Source of the DNA: Microvirga alba
GTDB taxonomy: Bacteria > Pseudomonadota > Alphaproteobacteria > Rhizobiales > Beijerinckiaceae
NCBI RefSeq assembly: GCF_015694465.1
Contig: NZ_JADQDO010000002.1
Span: 1-64,000, forward strand
Direction: 5' to 3'
Length of the DNA stretch: 64,000 nucleotides
In this document: positions 1-8,071 of the stretch, piece after piece
Position numbering within the stretch: position 1 is the first letter of the stretch
Layout: every line of letters begins with the position of its first letter
Position numbers and translations under genes: made by a program
Notes under the pieces: model-generated
What the model saw: only the letters and a program-made list of their open reading frames with translations
Told to the model about the DNA's origin: nothing
The model's database searches: none

Positions 1-533
1 TCGACGCCGTGCAGGGCTTCCTCCTCGGCGACTTTCAGGACCGCATGGTCTGCGCCGAGACCATCCGCCGCCATTCCCGCGCCCCGATCATCGCCTTGAG
101 CGAAGTCCGCTCCCTCGAGCAGACCCTCGAGCTGCTCGCAGCCAGCATCGACGACGTGGTGCGGAAGCCCGTTCATGTCCGCGAAATCCTCGCCCGCTCC
201 GAAGCCATCTGGCGGCGCATGAAGGGAACGCTGACGCCCGACCACACCGACCGCCTCAAGGTCTATTTCGACGGCCGCGACCCCGAGATCGACGGCGAAA
301 GCCTCATCCTGCCGCGCCGCGAACGCCACATCCTCGAATACCTCGTCCGAAACCGCGGACGCCGCCTGACCAAGACGCAGATCTTCAACGCCATCTACGG
401 CATCTACAGCAACGATGTCGAAGAGAGCGTCGTCGAAGGGCATGTCAGCAAATTGCGCAAGAAGCTCAGACAGCGCCTCGGATACGATCCAATCGAAGCA
501 AAAAGATACATCGGATATACCTTCATCGGTTAA
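1..533 (+). CDS. ftcR: Flagellar transcriptional regulator FtcR, 5' truncated
   Basis: This is the C-terminal part of an OmpR-type response regulator that drives class II flagellar genes in Brucella and other rhizobia. The reading frame is open from base 3 to the stop at 531-533, so about 50 N-terminal residues lie outside the window; the GTG at 9 is internal, not the start. The stretch VVRKPVHVREILAR, the FDGRDPEIDGE block and the winged-helix segment ending near SKLRKKLRQRLGYDP match FtcR closely from memory. It sits at the edge of the flagellar block and probably activates it. The alternative name Rem (Sinorhizobium) is for a related orphan regulator. Confidence 0.85.
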   Translation, partial: DAVQGFLLGDFQDRMVCAETIRRHSRAPIIALSEVRSLEQTLELLAASIDDVVRKPVHVREILARSEAIWRRMKGTLTPDHTDRLKVYFDGRDPEIDGESLILPRRERHILEYLVRNRGRRLTKTQIFNAIYGIYSNDVEESVVEGHVSKLRKKLRQRLGYDPIEAKRYIGYTFIG

Positions 534-619
534 CCGATGACTAGGCCGAGTGACGACGCTGACCCGATCTGATGCAGGCTCGCAAGCATTGAACGCCCAA
601 GGGGTGTGCAAATAGAGAA

Positions 620-1330
620 ATGCCCTTGATCAACCACGATTCCTGCGCACGTGTTTTGCGGCGATCCGCACTTCTCGTCGGACTTTGCAATCTCGCCGCG
701 TGCAACGGGGTCGAAGGGCTGTACCACTCGGGCCCATGGGGGTTGCCGCCCGCATCTGACCTCGCTCGTCCGCGCTACACCGCTGAGGGAACACGATCAT
801 CCAATTACACCGTCATTGAACCGGCAACCTCGGCATCTCGACCGAGGGCAGCCGCCGAACCAATGGAACCGATCGGAAAATGGGCGACGAGGAATTTCGA
901 CTTTTCGATGGAGGACGGTTCGACAGCCCCAAGCCCACAGAGCGGCTTGCCGGAAGCGCCTCCTCGTGGCGAGATTGAGCCGGCGAGTCCAATAGCTGAT
1001 ATGGCCCGCACCCCTCGATCGGTTGCAAAGCCGGTGCCCCAACCATCGGCGAAGGGCGTCACGTCGTTCATTGGAAACTGGAAAATCCGTGACGCCTCCG
1101 GAGGCTCTTGCCGAGTGCAGCTATCGAGTGTGTCCACGCTCGATCTCTACAAAGCTTCAACGGTCCGGTGCAAAGAGAAGACGTTGCAAGACATTAACTC
1201 CTGGAATGTCCGCGACGGCGACATTGTCTTGTATTCACGCGGCAGCATTGTCGCACGCCTCGTGAGAAACGGTTCGACCTTTGAGGGAAAGGCTGACGGA
1301 CTGAGCGCTCCAATCGTCCTTTCCCGCTAA
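620..1330 (+). CDS. Inh (AprI-type protease inhibitor) domain lipoprotein
   Basis: A 236-residue secreted protein. The N-terminus has a lipoprotein signal with lipobox LAAC around residues 24-28, so it is probably anchored in a membrane on the periplasmic side. Residues ~30-145 are proline- and serine-rich and look disordered. Residues ~147-236 fit the Inh/AprI fold: GNWKI, a conserved Cys pair (SCRV and VRCKEK), the W of INSWNVRDGD, then LYSRGSIVARL and a terminal PIVLSR. Known family members inhibit secreted serralysin-type metalloproteases, but many alphaproteobacterial copies have no known target. It follows ftcR by 86 bases and converges with the transglycosylase gene. The role in this locus is not known. 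Confidence 0.65.
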   Translation: MPLINHDSCARVLRRSALLVGLCNLAACNGVEGLYHSGPWGLPPASDLARPRYTAEGTRSSNYTVIEPATSASRPRAAAEPMEPIGKWATRNFDFSMEDGSTAPSPQSGLPEAPPRGEIEPASPIADMARTPRSVAKPVPQPSAKGVTSFIGNWKIRDASGGSCRVQLSSVSTLDLYKASTVRCKEKTLQDINSWNVRDGDIVLYSRGSIVARLVRNGSTFEGKADGLSAPIVLSR

Positions 1331-1371
1331 GCCTCTGGAAAGGTCCCTTTCGCAGCAAGACTCACGCGAGA

Positions 1372-1932
1372 CTACTGACAGAATGTACGCGCGCTCGCAG
1401 TCCATTCACCAAAGCCGCTGGCGACCATGTTTGAAATGACGCGACAGACATAGGTCTTCTGAGCCGGATCATTGTTAGGACCGGCATGATATCGCGCGAC
1501 TGCCATCGTCCAGCTGCCTTCGCGGGCCCTCAGCTGCTTCAAGAATTGAGCGGCATATTCAACATTGTCACGCGGATTGAGCATGCTTGCAAGCGAGCGG
1601 AAGCGATCGCCGTGATAGTAGTGATTGATCTGCATACATCCCAGATCGATGAGCCTTGCTCCTGACCTGCGAGCCTCCTCGAACCGTTGAACCGCGTCAG
1701 TCATGTTTGACGCGAAATAGGCGCGTCCCTCGATGTTCATCGCATAAGGCTGCAGTGAACCTCGCCTACCGGTTTCTGCCAGGCCGACGGCATAGAGCAT
1801 TCCGAGCGGAATGCCATGTTTGGCGGCCGCACGGACCATCTCGCGCTCGCAGGTGTCTGCGTTTGTGGCAGCCTCCGCGTCGAAGCTACAAATAGAGGCC
1901 ACCATTGCCGCGACCAGGAGAAGCGATCTCAT
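1372..1932 (-). CDS. Lytic transglycosylase (SLT domain), flagellar-locus type
   Basis: A 186-residue periplasmic enzyme predicted to cleave peptidoglycan glycan strands, probably to let the rod pass through the wall. A signal peptide covers residues 1-21 (cleavage near EAA). SLT motifs are visible: GLAETG with the likely catalytic Glu at 53, then LGCMQIN and a VARYHAGPN block corresponding to the family's A-x-Y-N-x-G motif. It is the last gene of the minus-strand flagellar run, and its 5' end overlaps the 3' end of fliK by 47 bases in another frame. Rhizobial FliK loci often end with such an enzyme, which may take over the muramidase role that FlgJ plays in enterics; that is inference. Confidence 0.8.
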   Translation of the reverse strand: MRSLLLVAAMVASICSFDAEAATNADTCEREMVRAAAKHGIPLGMLYAVGLAETGRRGSLQPYAMNIEGRAYFASNMTDAVQRFEEARRSGARLIDLGCMQINHYYHGDRFRSLASMLNPRDNVEYAAQFLKQLRAREGSWTMAVARYHAGPNNDPAQKTYVCRVISNMVASGFGEWTASARTFCQ

Positions 1933-3250
1933 CGGTTTCGTCTTTCAAGGCTCTCGGGCTGCCGGCGTCAGAGTCTTGTGCTTGTTTTCGCGATCGCTCG
2001 TCAGAGCCGGTTGCCCCTTGTTGGAAACTGTCGGATTGCGATTGAGACTGGTGGGTTGATTGCTGGCGCTGCCCGAACGAACTGTCTTGCTGTGAAACAT
2101 CAACGCCGGCTGTATGTATCGTCAGACTGTCCGGCCGATAACCGGCTGTTCGCAGAAGGCTGGATAGTTTTTCCGAGTCCCTTCTCAAAATCTGGGCCGT
2201 CTCGTCACTGCTGACATGAAGCTCCATCTCGAGCTTCTCGCCCGAGAGTCGCATCTTTACCGTGACCAACCCCAGTTCCACGGGATGAAGCTGAATGTTC
2301 AGAACCCGGACCGCGGCTTCAGAGGGACGCATCGTCGCAAGCGTAGGGAAAAGGTCGGTCTGGCGGCTTTGAACCTCCAACTGAGCTGATGTGCGCTCCG
2401 CTCCCCCGATGATCGCATTCGCGATCCGGTGCGGGATGGAGTTTGATGGAGACGGTTCAACGCTTTCTCTGTCGCCCATCGCGACTGCAGTGAGAAGAGA
2501 GTCGCCGCGGTTCCGGCTCTGCGATGCTACCGCGCTCTTCGCAGAGAATGCATCGTCGGGCGCGGTTTGATCTTGCGAGCGCGCGCGATTCCATGCGCTC
2601 GCCCCAGGCATAGGTCCGTCGTCACTAGCACTTCGTCCCTCAAAGAGCCCCCCGGCCGATGTAACGGGTTTGAAATGTGTCTCTTGATGGAGAACCGACG
2701 CCTTTTGCCTCGACGTGTTCGATAGGTTGAGAAGGTGGTCGGCCGCGTCGCCCCCCTCTGATTGAGGTTGAAGAAGATCCAAGAGTGATGCCGCGCTATC
2801 TGTTGTAGTACGAGATGGGCCCGATTGAACGGATCGCTGCGCGGCATCAATCTGGTCCACCGGGAGCGGTTGAGTCGTGATCGACAGGACTCTGCCCAAC
2901 AGCGCGGTGTCAGCCCAATCGGCTCGCGTGGCAACGGTCTCCGCACCCCACGCGGGCTTATCATCCCTGGTTTCAGGCGACCGCCTGGTTGTGTCGCCAG
3001 ACGCGGACTTTGCGATCCCAGAGTCGAGAGAAAGGCCGACCGAGCGAGCGAGCTCCTCTTCGGTGGAGGGCATTGTATCCCTTCCGGCAGTGCTGCTCGC
3101 TGACAGATCCTCCAGAAGCGCCGAGAAAGCCAGGGCGTCCGCCCCGTTTGAAGCACCCTCACTGTTGTCGCCGGATTGCGAGTTCGACTTCATCGGGAGC
3201 GTATCAGTCCGCCTGGATGCGTTTTGCAGGAACGTGTCGAGCTTGTTCAA
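1886..3250 (-). CDS. fliK: Flagellar hook-length control protein FliK (formerly MotD)
   Basis: A 454-residue protein that measures hook length and switches export specificity. Residues ~1-300 are low-complexity and Ser/Asp/Gln-rich, as in other FliK proteins. The conserved Flg_hook C-terminal domain lies around 310-385, with the motif LHPVELGLVTVKMRLSGEKL. A Gln/Ser-rich tail follows. The probable start is a TTG that overlaps the motC stop (TTGA), preceded by GGAGAG at a good distance. The first ATG (3193) lacks a ribosome binding site. In rhizobia this gene was first called motD, after its position behind motB and motC. Confidence 0.85.
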   Translation of the reverse strand: MNKLDTFLQNASRRTDTLPMKSNSQSGDNSEGASNGADALAFSALLEDLSASSTAGRDTMPSTEEELARSVGLSLDSGIAKSASGDTTRRSPETRDDKPAWGAETVATRADWADTALLGRVLSITTQPLPVDQIDAAQRSVQSGPSRTTTDSAASLLDLLQPQSEGGDAADHLLNLSNTSRQKASVLHQETHFKPVTSAGGLFEGRSASDDGPMPGASAWNRARSQDQTAPDDAFSAKSAVASQSRNRGDSLLTAVAMGDRESVEPSPSNSIPHRIANAIIGGAERTSAQLEVQSRQTDLFPTLATMRPSEAAVRVLNIQLHPVELGLVTVKMRLSGEKLEMELHVSSDETAQILRRDSEKLSSLLRTAGYRPDSLTIHTAGVDVSQQDSSFGQRQQSTHQSQSQSDSFQQGATGSDERSRKQAQDSDAGSPRALKDETDEIASPGRGNGGLYL

Positions 3251-4464
3251 CGGGTTTCTCTCCGAAACAATTGATCGACCCGCCCAAGCGCGTCCTGGGC
3301 GCGGGATATAGCAGGAAGGGATTGCATCGCCTGCGCGGTTTGATCCGGAGACGCGACTGGCGCCGCCACCGGCGGCGGTGTCGGAGCAGTCTCCGGCGAA
3401 CTGCGTATGTAGTTAGCCATGGAAAACGCGGCGTCGAGCAATGTCAGATCGTTAGGTGGAAGGATGGTCCGGTCAATTTTCCTGAGCTCATCGACGCCCG
3501 TATCGAATCCTTTTGCGGTCACAATGACCGCGGCTGCCTTGTATAGCCTCGCCCGGGTTGCGCTGACCCTATCCGACACCGACAGTTCTAGTGCCTTGTC
3601 CGAGGAGAGAATCGCGGCTTTCGTTTGCCCCTGATCGATTGCCGCGCGCGCGACCATCAAATAGAGTTCCCGACGTCCGTCGGGCTCCAATTCATTGAGT
3701 ATCGTCACCAGTCTCGCAAACTGCTCATGATCCCTCGTGAATTCGAGGCGAGTCAGAGCGGCGGCAAAGCGCTGTCGAAAATTACCGGAATACACCGAAT
3801 GCCGAAAGCGTCGCAGATACTGCCTCGACAAGGCATCGAACTTCTTCGAATCGCCAATTTGGCTGGCGACGAAGATTTCGCGGCGAAGAGCCGCCTCTTC
3901 GACCAGGGTCCCAGGCAGCTGTAGCCGCACGAAATCAAGAAGCTGAATCGACCCCGCCGGGTCATCGCGAACGAGCAGCGCCGATTTTACTAAAGCAATC
4001 TGTCCTGCCAGACTCGGAGGAAGAATTGTAACGTCGATGTCGCCGAAGTACCGTTTCGCATCGGCCTCTCTGCCCTCGACATAGGCTAGCGCGCCTCGCA
4101 CGAGGCGCTCGTCGTGCCCCGCGAGGGTGCCGAGCGACAAAAGCCTTTTCAGAATGCTTGGCTTGCCGCCGCTAAGGACGAATGTAACGGCCGCGCGCAC
4201 ATTCCTTTGCTCCTGCCAAACCTCCGCCTCGAGTGGGATGAAGGTTTCGTCAATGCTCACCAGCAATGCTCTCTGCGCAACGTGAGCAGCCGTTGAGCCT
4301 ACCGCGATCTGATCCTGCAAGGCCTGCAATGTGCGGACCATCTCCACCGGTCCGACCGCAGCCTTCACAGCTTTGGCGACAGGAAGATCTGGCTCGGCCT
4401 TGACTGGAGCGGGAACAAACAGACAGCAAATCAGGAAGGCAAACTGCGACGTCCTGCGCATCAC
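3247..4464 (-). CDS. motC: Chemotaxis/motility protein MotC
   Basis: A 405-residue periplasmic protein found only in rhizobial-type flagellar systems. It works with MotB and MotE to modulate the stator. A signal peptide is visible (MMRRTSQFAFLICCLFVPAPV, cut near VKAEP). The mature part is helical and repeat-like, with no further membrane segment. The C-terminus is proline-rich and then charged. Translation starts at GTG 4464 or the adjacent ATG 4461. Both overlap the motB stop, so the two genes are coupled. The order motB-motC-fliK matches Sinorhizobium. Confidence 0.88.
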   Translation of the reverse strand: MMRRTSQFAFLICCLFVPAPVKAEPDLPVAKAVKAAVGPVEMVRTLQALQDQIAVGSTAAHVAQRALLVSIDETFIPLEAEVWQEQRNVRAAVTFVLSGGKPSILKRLLSLGTLAGHDERLVRGALAYVEGREADAKRYFGDIDVTILPPSLAGQIALVKSALLVRDDPAGSIQLLDFVRLQLPGTLVEEAALRREIFVASQIGDSKKFDALSRQYLRRFRHSVYSGNFRQRFAAALTRLEFTRDHEQFARLVTILNELEPDGRRELYLMVARAAIDQGQTKAAILSSDKALELSVSDRVSATRARLYKAAAVIVTAKGFDTGVDELRKIDRTILPPNDLTLLDAAFSMANYIRSSPETAPTPPPVAAPVASPDQTAQAMQSLPAISRAQDALGRVDQLFRRETR

Positions 4465-5663
4465 TGAGAAGGCTCCCGCAGAAGGATCTCTATCCGGCGG
4501 TTAATCGCAGCCTTCGGGTCTGACGCGCTCTTCAAACTGCGATCCGCATGGCCCTCGACCCGTTCGATCCGGGCCTCATCGATTCCCCCCCGCACCAACA
4601 TGTAAGAGGCCATATGGGCGCGCGCCGTCGAAAGCCGCCAGTTGTCATACGTATCGGACTTGAAGGGACGCCCGTCGGTGTGTCCGCGAATAATGATCTT
4701 GCCGGGACGCGTACTGATGATTTTCGCGATTTTTTCCATCGCGCGGACGACTTTCGGCTGAGGTTCCGCAGATCCTACGGCAAACATGCTGAAATCGATC
4801 TCGTCCGTCACGCTGATGAGAATGCCTTCGCCAGTTCGATTGACCTCGATGTGAGGGCTCCCGCCCCCTGAGGTCGGCACGGCTTTAGCAATTTCCGCCT
4901 GAAGGTCGGCCTCTTGCGAACCGGCTACCTGCTTTTCGGCATTCGGCCCGGCTCCAGAGGAAAGTTGCGGAAGCGGTTTATCAGCGCTCTTCGCTTCCTT
5001 ATCCTTGGCGCGGGATTCAAGCCGCGCCTGGGGCGAGGAGGCAAGCGCATCGAGTTTGCCATCTTGTGGGACCGGAGGGGCAGTCGCCGGGTCACCTGGC
5101 GTGCCGGTTTTCGGCTTCGGCACCGACACGATTTGCCAATACAAAGGATCAAAGGGATCTCGATAGGCTTCACCGCCGTTCAGGCCCGGCTCGCCCGTGT
5201 TTCCAAGTGTGAGATCGACGCCGGTCGCGTCCTGCGGGTGCTCTTGTTCAGCCTCCGCAGCAAGTTTGGCGAGAACCGCATAAGGATCTTGGAAGAGCGC
5301 CCCTTCCTTGAATCGCGGCTTCTGAACACGAGGAGACGGGCCACCGACCTCATCGCCCGTTGCTTTGGAGGAAGTGCTTTTGTTTTCCGTTTCCGGCTCG
5401 CTTTTGGGGGCCGCATCCTTCGGCTCTTTGAGCCCCTTACGATCAGGTGTGCTCTCTGCCAGTTGGACGGGGTTGAAATAGTTCGCGAGGCTCGATTTCG
5501 TCTCCTTCCCAACGGCGCTGATCAGCCACATGACAAGGAAGAAAGCCATCATTGCTGTCATGAAATCGGCATGCGCCACTTTCCAAGCGCCACCTTTATG
5601 GTGCTCTTCCTCGGCTTCATAGCGACGAACGATGATGATCTCTTGTTTGGTGGGATCGGCCAT
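4461..5663 (-). CDS. motB: Flagellar stator protein MotB
   Basis: A 400-residue stator subunit that couples proton flow to rotation and anchors to peptidoglycan. One membrane helix spans residues ~31-52 (ADFMTAMMAFFLVMWLISAV) and carries the proton-binding Asp at 33. A long charged linker, rich in Pro, Lys and Ser, covers ~60-265. The OmpA-like peptidoglycan-binding domain follows, with GHTDGRPF and NRRIEI motifs. At 400 residues it is longer than enteric MotB, as is usual in rhizobia, because of the linker. motA is not in the window and must lie elsewhere. Two bases separate it from the upstream FliH-like gene. Confidence 0.93.
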   Translation of the reverse strand: MADPTKQEIIIVRRYEAEEEHHKGGAWKVAHADFMTAMMAFFLVMWLISAVGKETKSSLANYFNPVQLAESTPDRKGLKEPKDAAPKSEPETENKSTSSKATGDEVGGPSPRVQKPRFKEGALFQDPYAVLAKLAAEAEQEHPQDATGVDLTLGNTGEPGLNGGEAYRDPFDPLYWQIVSVPKPKTGTPGDPATAPPVPQDGKLDALASSPQARLESRAKDKEAKSADKPLPQLSSGAGPNAEKQVAGSQEADLQAEIAKAVPTSGGGSPHIEVNRTGEGILISVTDEIDFSMFAVGSAEPQPKVVRAMEKIAKIISTRPGKIIIRGHTDGRPFKSDTYDNWRLSTARAHMASYMLVRGGIDEARIERVEGHADRSLKSASDPKAAINRRIEILLREPSQ

Positions 5664-5665
5664 GA

Positions 5666-6292
5666 TCAGCTCTGTTGAACGGCTTCAGCAAGGCGTTGCG
5701 TCCACACACTCAGTTGTGTCTCAAGGATCGTATCGTTTGCGATGACACGGATCTCGGAACCCTGATCCGCAATGAACTCGATGGAAGCGGCAACCGGACG
5801 CAGCTTTGCGGCCAAGTTCGAGAGCAGATCTTGCGGACCACGAATCGTCATGCTCCTGCTTTGATTGTCGCTCAGGATCGACACTAGCGTTGTTTTAAGT
5901 TCATCAATCACTTGAGCATGCACCGCCTCCGTCAAGAAGGGGGTGAGCAATCGGGCAACCTGGGCGACGAGCTTGGCCTCCATGGACTGCAAGGCATCAG
6001 AGATCTCGACGGCGAGCCGGTCCGTTTCCTCTCGAGCCCACTTCTCGCGATAGGCTGTGAGAAGCTCGTCCGTCCGTGCGCGCTCCGCCGCAATCGCCGC
6101 TTCAACCTTGTCTTGGAGCCGCGACCGCTCTTCAGTTCTAACACGATCTTCGGCCTCGCGGATAAGCGAGGCCGTGTCTTCGATAACAACCTCGGGCGGT
6201 GTCTCCTGGGGGCTGCCCTGATTTGGAAATCGTTTATCAAAGGACCCGTCGAGCTGAAAATCGGTGAGATAACGTGAGATCGCGCTCACCAT
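5666..6292 (-). CDS. FliH-like flagellar assembly protein
   Basis: A 208-residue cytoplasmic protein lying between fliF and motB. It has a long coiled coil at about residues 40-115 (rich in Glu, Arg and Ala), then a C-terminal globular part. This is the layout of FliH, the regulator of the export ATPase FliI. The ATG at 6292 overlaps the fliF stop (ATGA), so it is preferred over a TTG-type extension to 6319. Sequence similarity to FliH is weak, and the call rests mainly on architecture and context. No gene symbol is assigned. Confidence 0.6.
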   Translation of the reverse strand: MVSAISRYLTDFQLDGSFDKRFPNQGSPQETPPEVVIEDTASLIREAEDRVRTEERSRLQDKVEAAIAAERARTDELLTAYREKWAREETDRLAVEISDALQSMEAKLVAQVARLLTPFLTEAVHAQVIDELKTTLVSILSDNQSRSMTIRGPQDLLSNLAAKLRPVAASIEFIADQGSEIRVIANDTILETQLSVWTQRLAEAVQQS

Positions 6293-7929
6293 CAGGCAGC
6301 CTCCGCCTGATGGAGCCATTGTTTGAGGATCGCGGCGGCTTGATCCTCGTCAAACTCAACCATCTGCTCCAGTTTCTTTTGCGGAGAGCGATTTAGCTTA
6401 CCAGTCAAGTCCTCGATGAGGTTCGGGACGGTCGCGGGCTCAAGTTGGGCGACCCCCTCACCCTCCAAGCCCGCAGCTTCGCCAAGGAGATCGGGCGCAG
6501 ATGCGTCATACCCCTGCTCCGTTTCAGGCCGCGCGAGAATGGCCGTAACAGCCGGGCGCAAGCCGAACCAGATCAAGAGCGTTGCTACGACCAGGATCGT
6601 CGCGGCATTGATGATGTTGCCAAACTGCCGCATCAGGACTTCAACGAAGCTCAACGGCGGCGCCGGCTCCATCATCCGGCCGTCGTCAATGAATCCCACA
6701 GCGGCCACCTTGATCTGGTCCCCACGGGCTTGATTGAACCCTGCCGCAGACGACACCAGTTGTTCGATCTCGGTGAGCCGGGCATCGATATTGGCCTGCG
6801 CCTGGTCCCCACCGACAAGGGCGGCAAGGCGGCTTCGATTGACGAGAACGGCCACGGACAGGCTCTTGATCGAGTAGCCGTCGCTAACAGTTTGCACGGT
6901 TTTCGACGAGATCTCGTAGTTCGTCAGCTCCTCACGGCGCTGGTTATCTTCACTTGAATTATCGCCGCCTTCCGACCTCACGCGTTCATTCGGCAAGTTC
7001 TGCTGCACGGTCGTCGGCTTCTGGTTGCTCCGATTTTGAGAGACCTCGGTTTCCTTGACCGTCCGAACGGAGCGCTCGACCTTCGATTCCGGGTTGTATA
7101 TCGTCTCGCTCGTGTTGGTCTTGTCGGTGTTCAGGCGCGCGGCGACGCTGATCTCAAAATTTCCGAGGCCAAGGTACGGGGCGAGTGTCCTGCGCACGTT
7201 ATCCTGGATCTCGCGACCGACAACCCGCTCGAGGCTCGCCATTTTTCCCGTCGATACATTCGCGCCGTCGTCGCCTGACATCAGGAGTGTGCCATCGGTA
7301 TTCAGCACCGTCACCCTATCGACCTTCATGCCCGGGATTGCCGCCGCAACAAGGTGGCGGATCGCTTGGGCAGAACCCATATCGTCAGCCTGCTCGGTGC
7401 GCACGACGACTGACGCCGAGGCCGGTTGCTGCTCGCGGCGGAACGAACCGCGGTCGGGCATCACAATATGAACCCGTGCGGCTTTCACGCCTTTCATCGT
7501 CTGAATGGTGCGCGCGATCTCGCCTTCGAGGGCTCTGACGCGCGTGACCTCCTGCATGAAGGAGGTCAATCCGAGCGATCCAAGATCGTTGAAGAGCTCG
7601 TATCCTGACTTTGAACTCTGCGGCAACCCTTTCTCAGCCAAAAGCATCCGGGCTTGCGCCGTTCGTCCGTAACTGACGAGGACTGCTGTACCGTCAGCGC
7701 TCACATCGAACGGAATTCCCGCATCCTTCAACGTGGCTCCGATGCGGCTCACATCTTCACGCTCGAGGCCGGTATAAAGGGCTTCCTGCGCGGGGCGGCT
7801 CAGGTAGTACGCTCCTAACCCAACGGCCAGAAACACGACGAGTCCGATGATGCCAAGCGCCGCGAGGCGACGCGCTCCGAGTTCCAGGAGATTGCTCCAG
7901 AGTTTCTCGGCGTGTTGGCGACCAGTCAT
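6292..7929 (-). CDS. fliF: Flagellar MS-ring protein FliF
   Basis: A 545-residue inner-membrane protein that forms the MS ring, the foundation of the basal body. One membrane helix lies at ~20-44 and another at ~440-460. Between them are the ring-building YscJ/FliF domains (GLEREDVSRIGATLKDAGIP; RVHIVMPDRG) and a disordered Asn/Gln/Glu-rich stretch around 295-345. The C-terminal tail (KKLEQMVEFDEDQAAAILKQWL) matches the FliG-binding end. It begins after a terminator-bearing gap behind the flagellin gene and heads the fliF-fliH-motB-motC-fliK run. Confidence 0.95.
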   Translation of the reverse strand: MTGRQHAEKLWSNLLELGARRLAALGIIGLVVFLAVGLGAYYLSRPAQEALYTGLEREDVSRIGATLKDAGIPFDVSADGTAVLVSYGRTAQARMLLAEKGLPQSSKSGYELFNDLGSLGLTSFMQEVTRVRALEGEIARTIQTMKGVKAARVHIVMPDRGSFRREQQPASASVVVRTEQADDMGSAQAIRHLVAAAIPGMKVDRVTVLNTDGTLLMSGDDGANVSTGKMASLERVVGREIQDNVRRTLAPYLGLGNFEISVAARLNTDKTNTSETIYNPESKVERSVRTVKETEVSQNRSNQKPTTVQQNLPNERVRSEGGDNSSEDNQRREELTNYEISSKTVQTVSDGYSIKSLSVAVLVNRSRLAALVGGDQAQANIDARLTEIEQLVSSAAGFNQARGDQIKVAAVGFIDDGRMMEPAPPLSFVEVLMRQFGNIINAATILVVATLLIWFGLRPAVTAILARPETEQGYDASAPDLLGEAAGLEGEGVAQLEPATVPNLIEDLTGKLNRSPQKKLEQMVEFDEDQAAAILKQWLHQAEAA

Positions 7930-8002
7930 GCACGAACTCGACTTCTGAAATTACAGGCTTCGACAGCAATTTCACTCTCCAATCTTGCGCGGAGATTGCG
8001 CA

Positions 8003-8034
8003 ACAAAAAGGCCACGCTCCGGAAGAGCGTGGCC
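8003..8034 (-). terminator. Rho-independent terminator of the flagellin gene
   Basis: A perfect 10-bp stem (GGCCACGCTC paired with GAGCGTGGCC, 8010-8019 with 8025-8034) closes a 5-base loop. Read on the minus strand it is followed by CTTTTTGTTG. It lies 38 bases past the flagellin stop and before fliF, so flagellin is probably a separate, highly expressed transcript. Confidence 0.9.
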
Positions 8035-8071
8035 CAATCGTTTCCGCCCCTCAAACGAGGGATGAACGGAA

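Noticed and set aside
530-727. Minus-strand 65-residue ORF behind ftcR
   Set aside because: It overlaps the start and signal peptide of the Inh-domain lipoprotein and has no ribosome site or known pattern.
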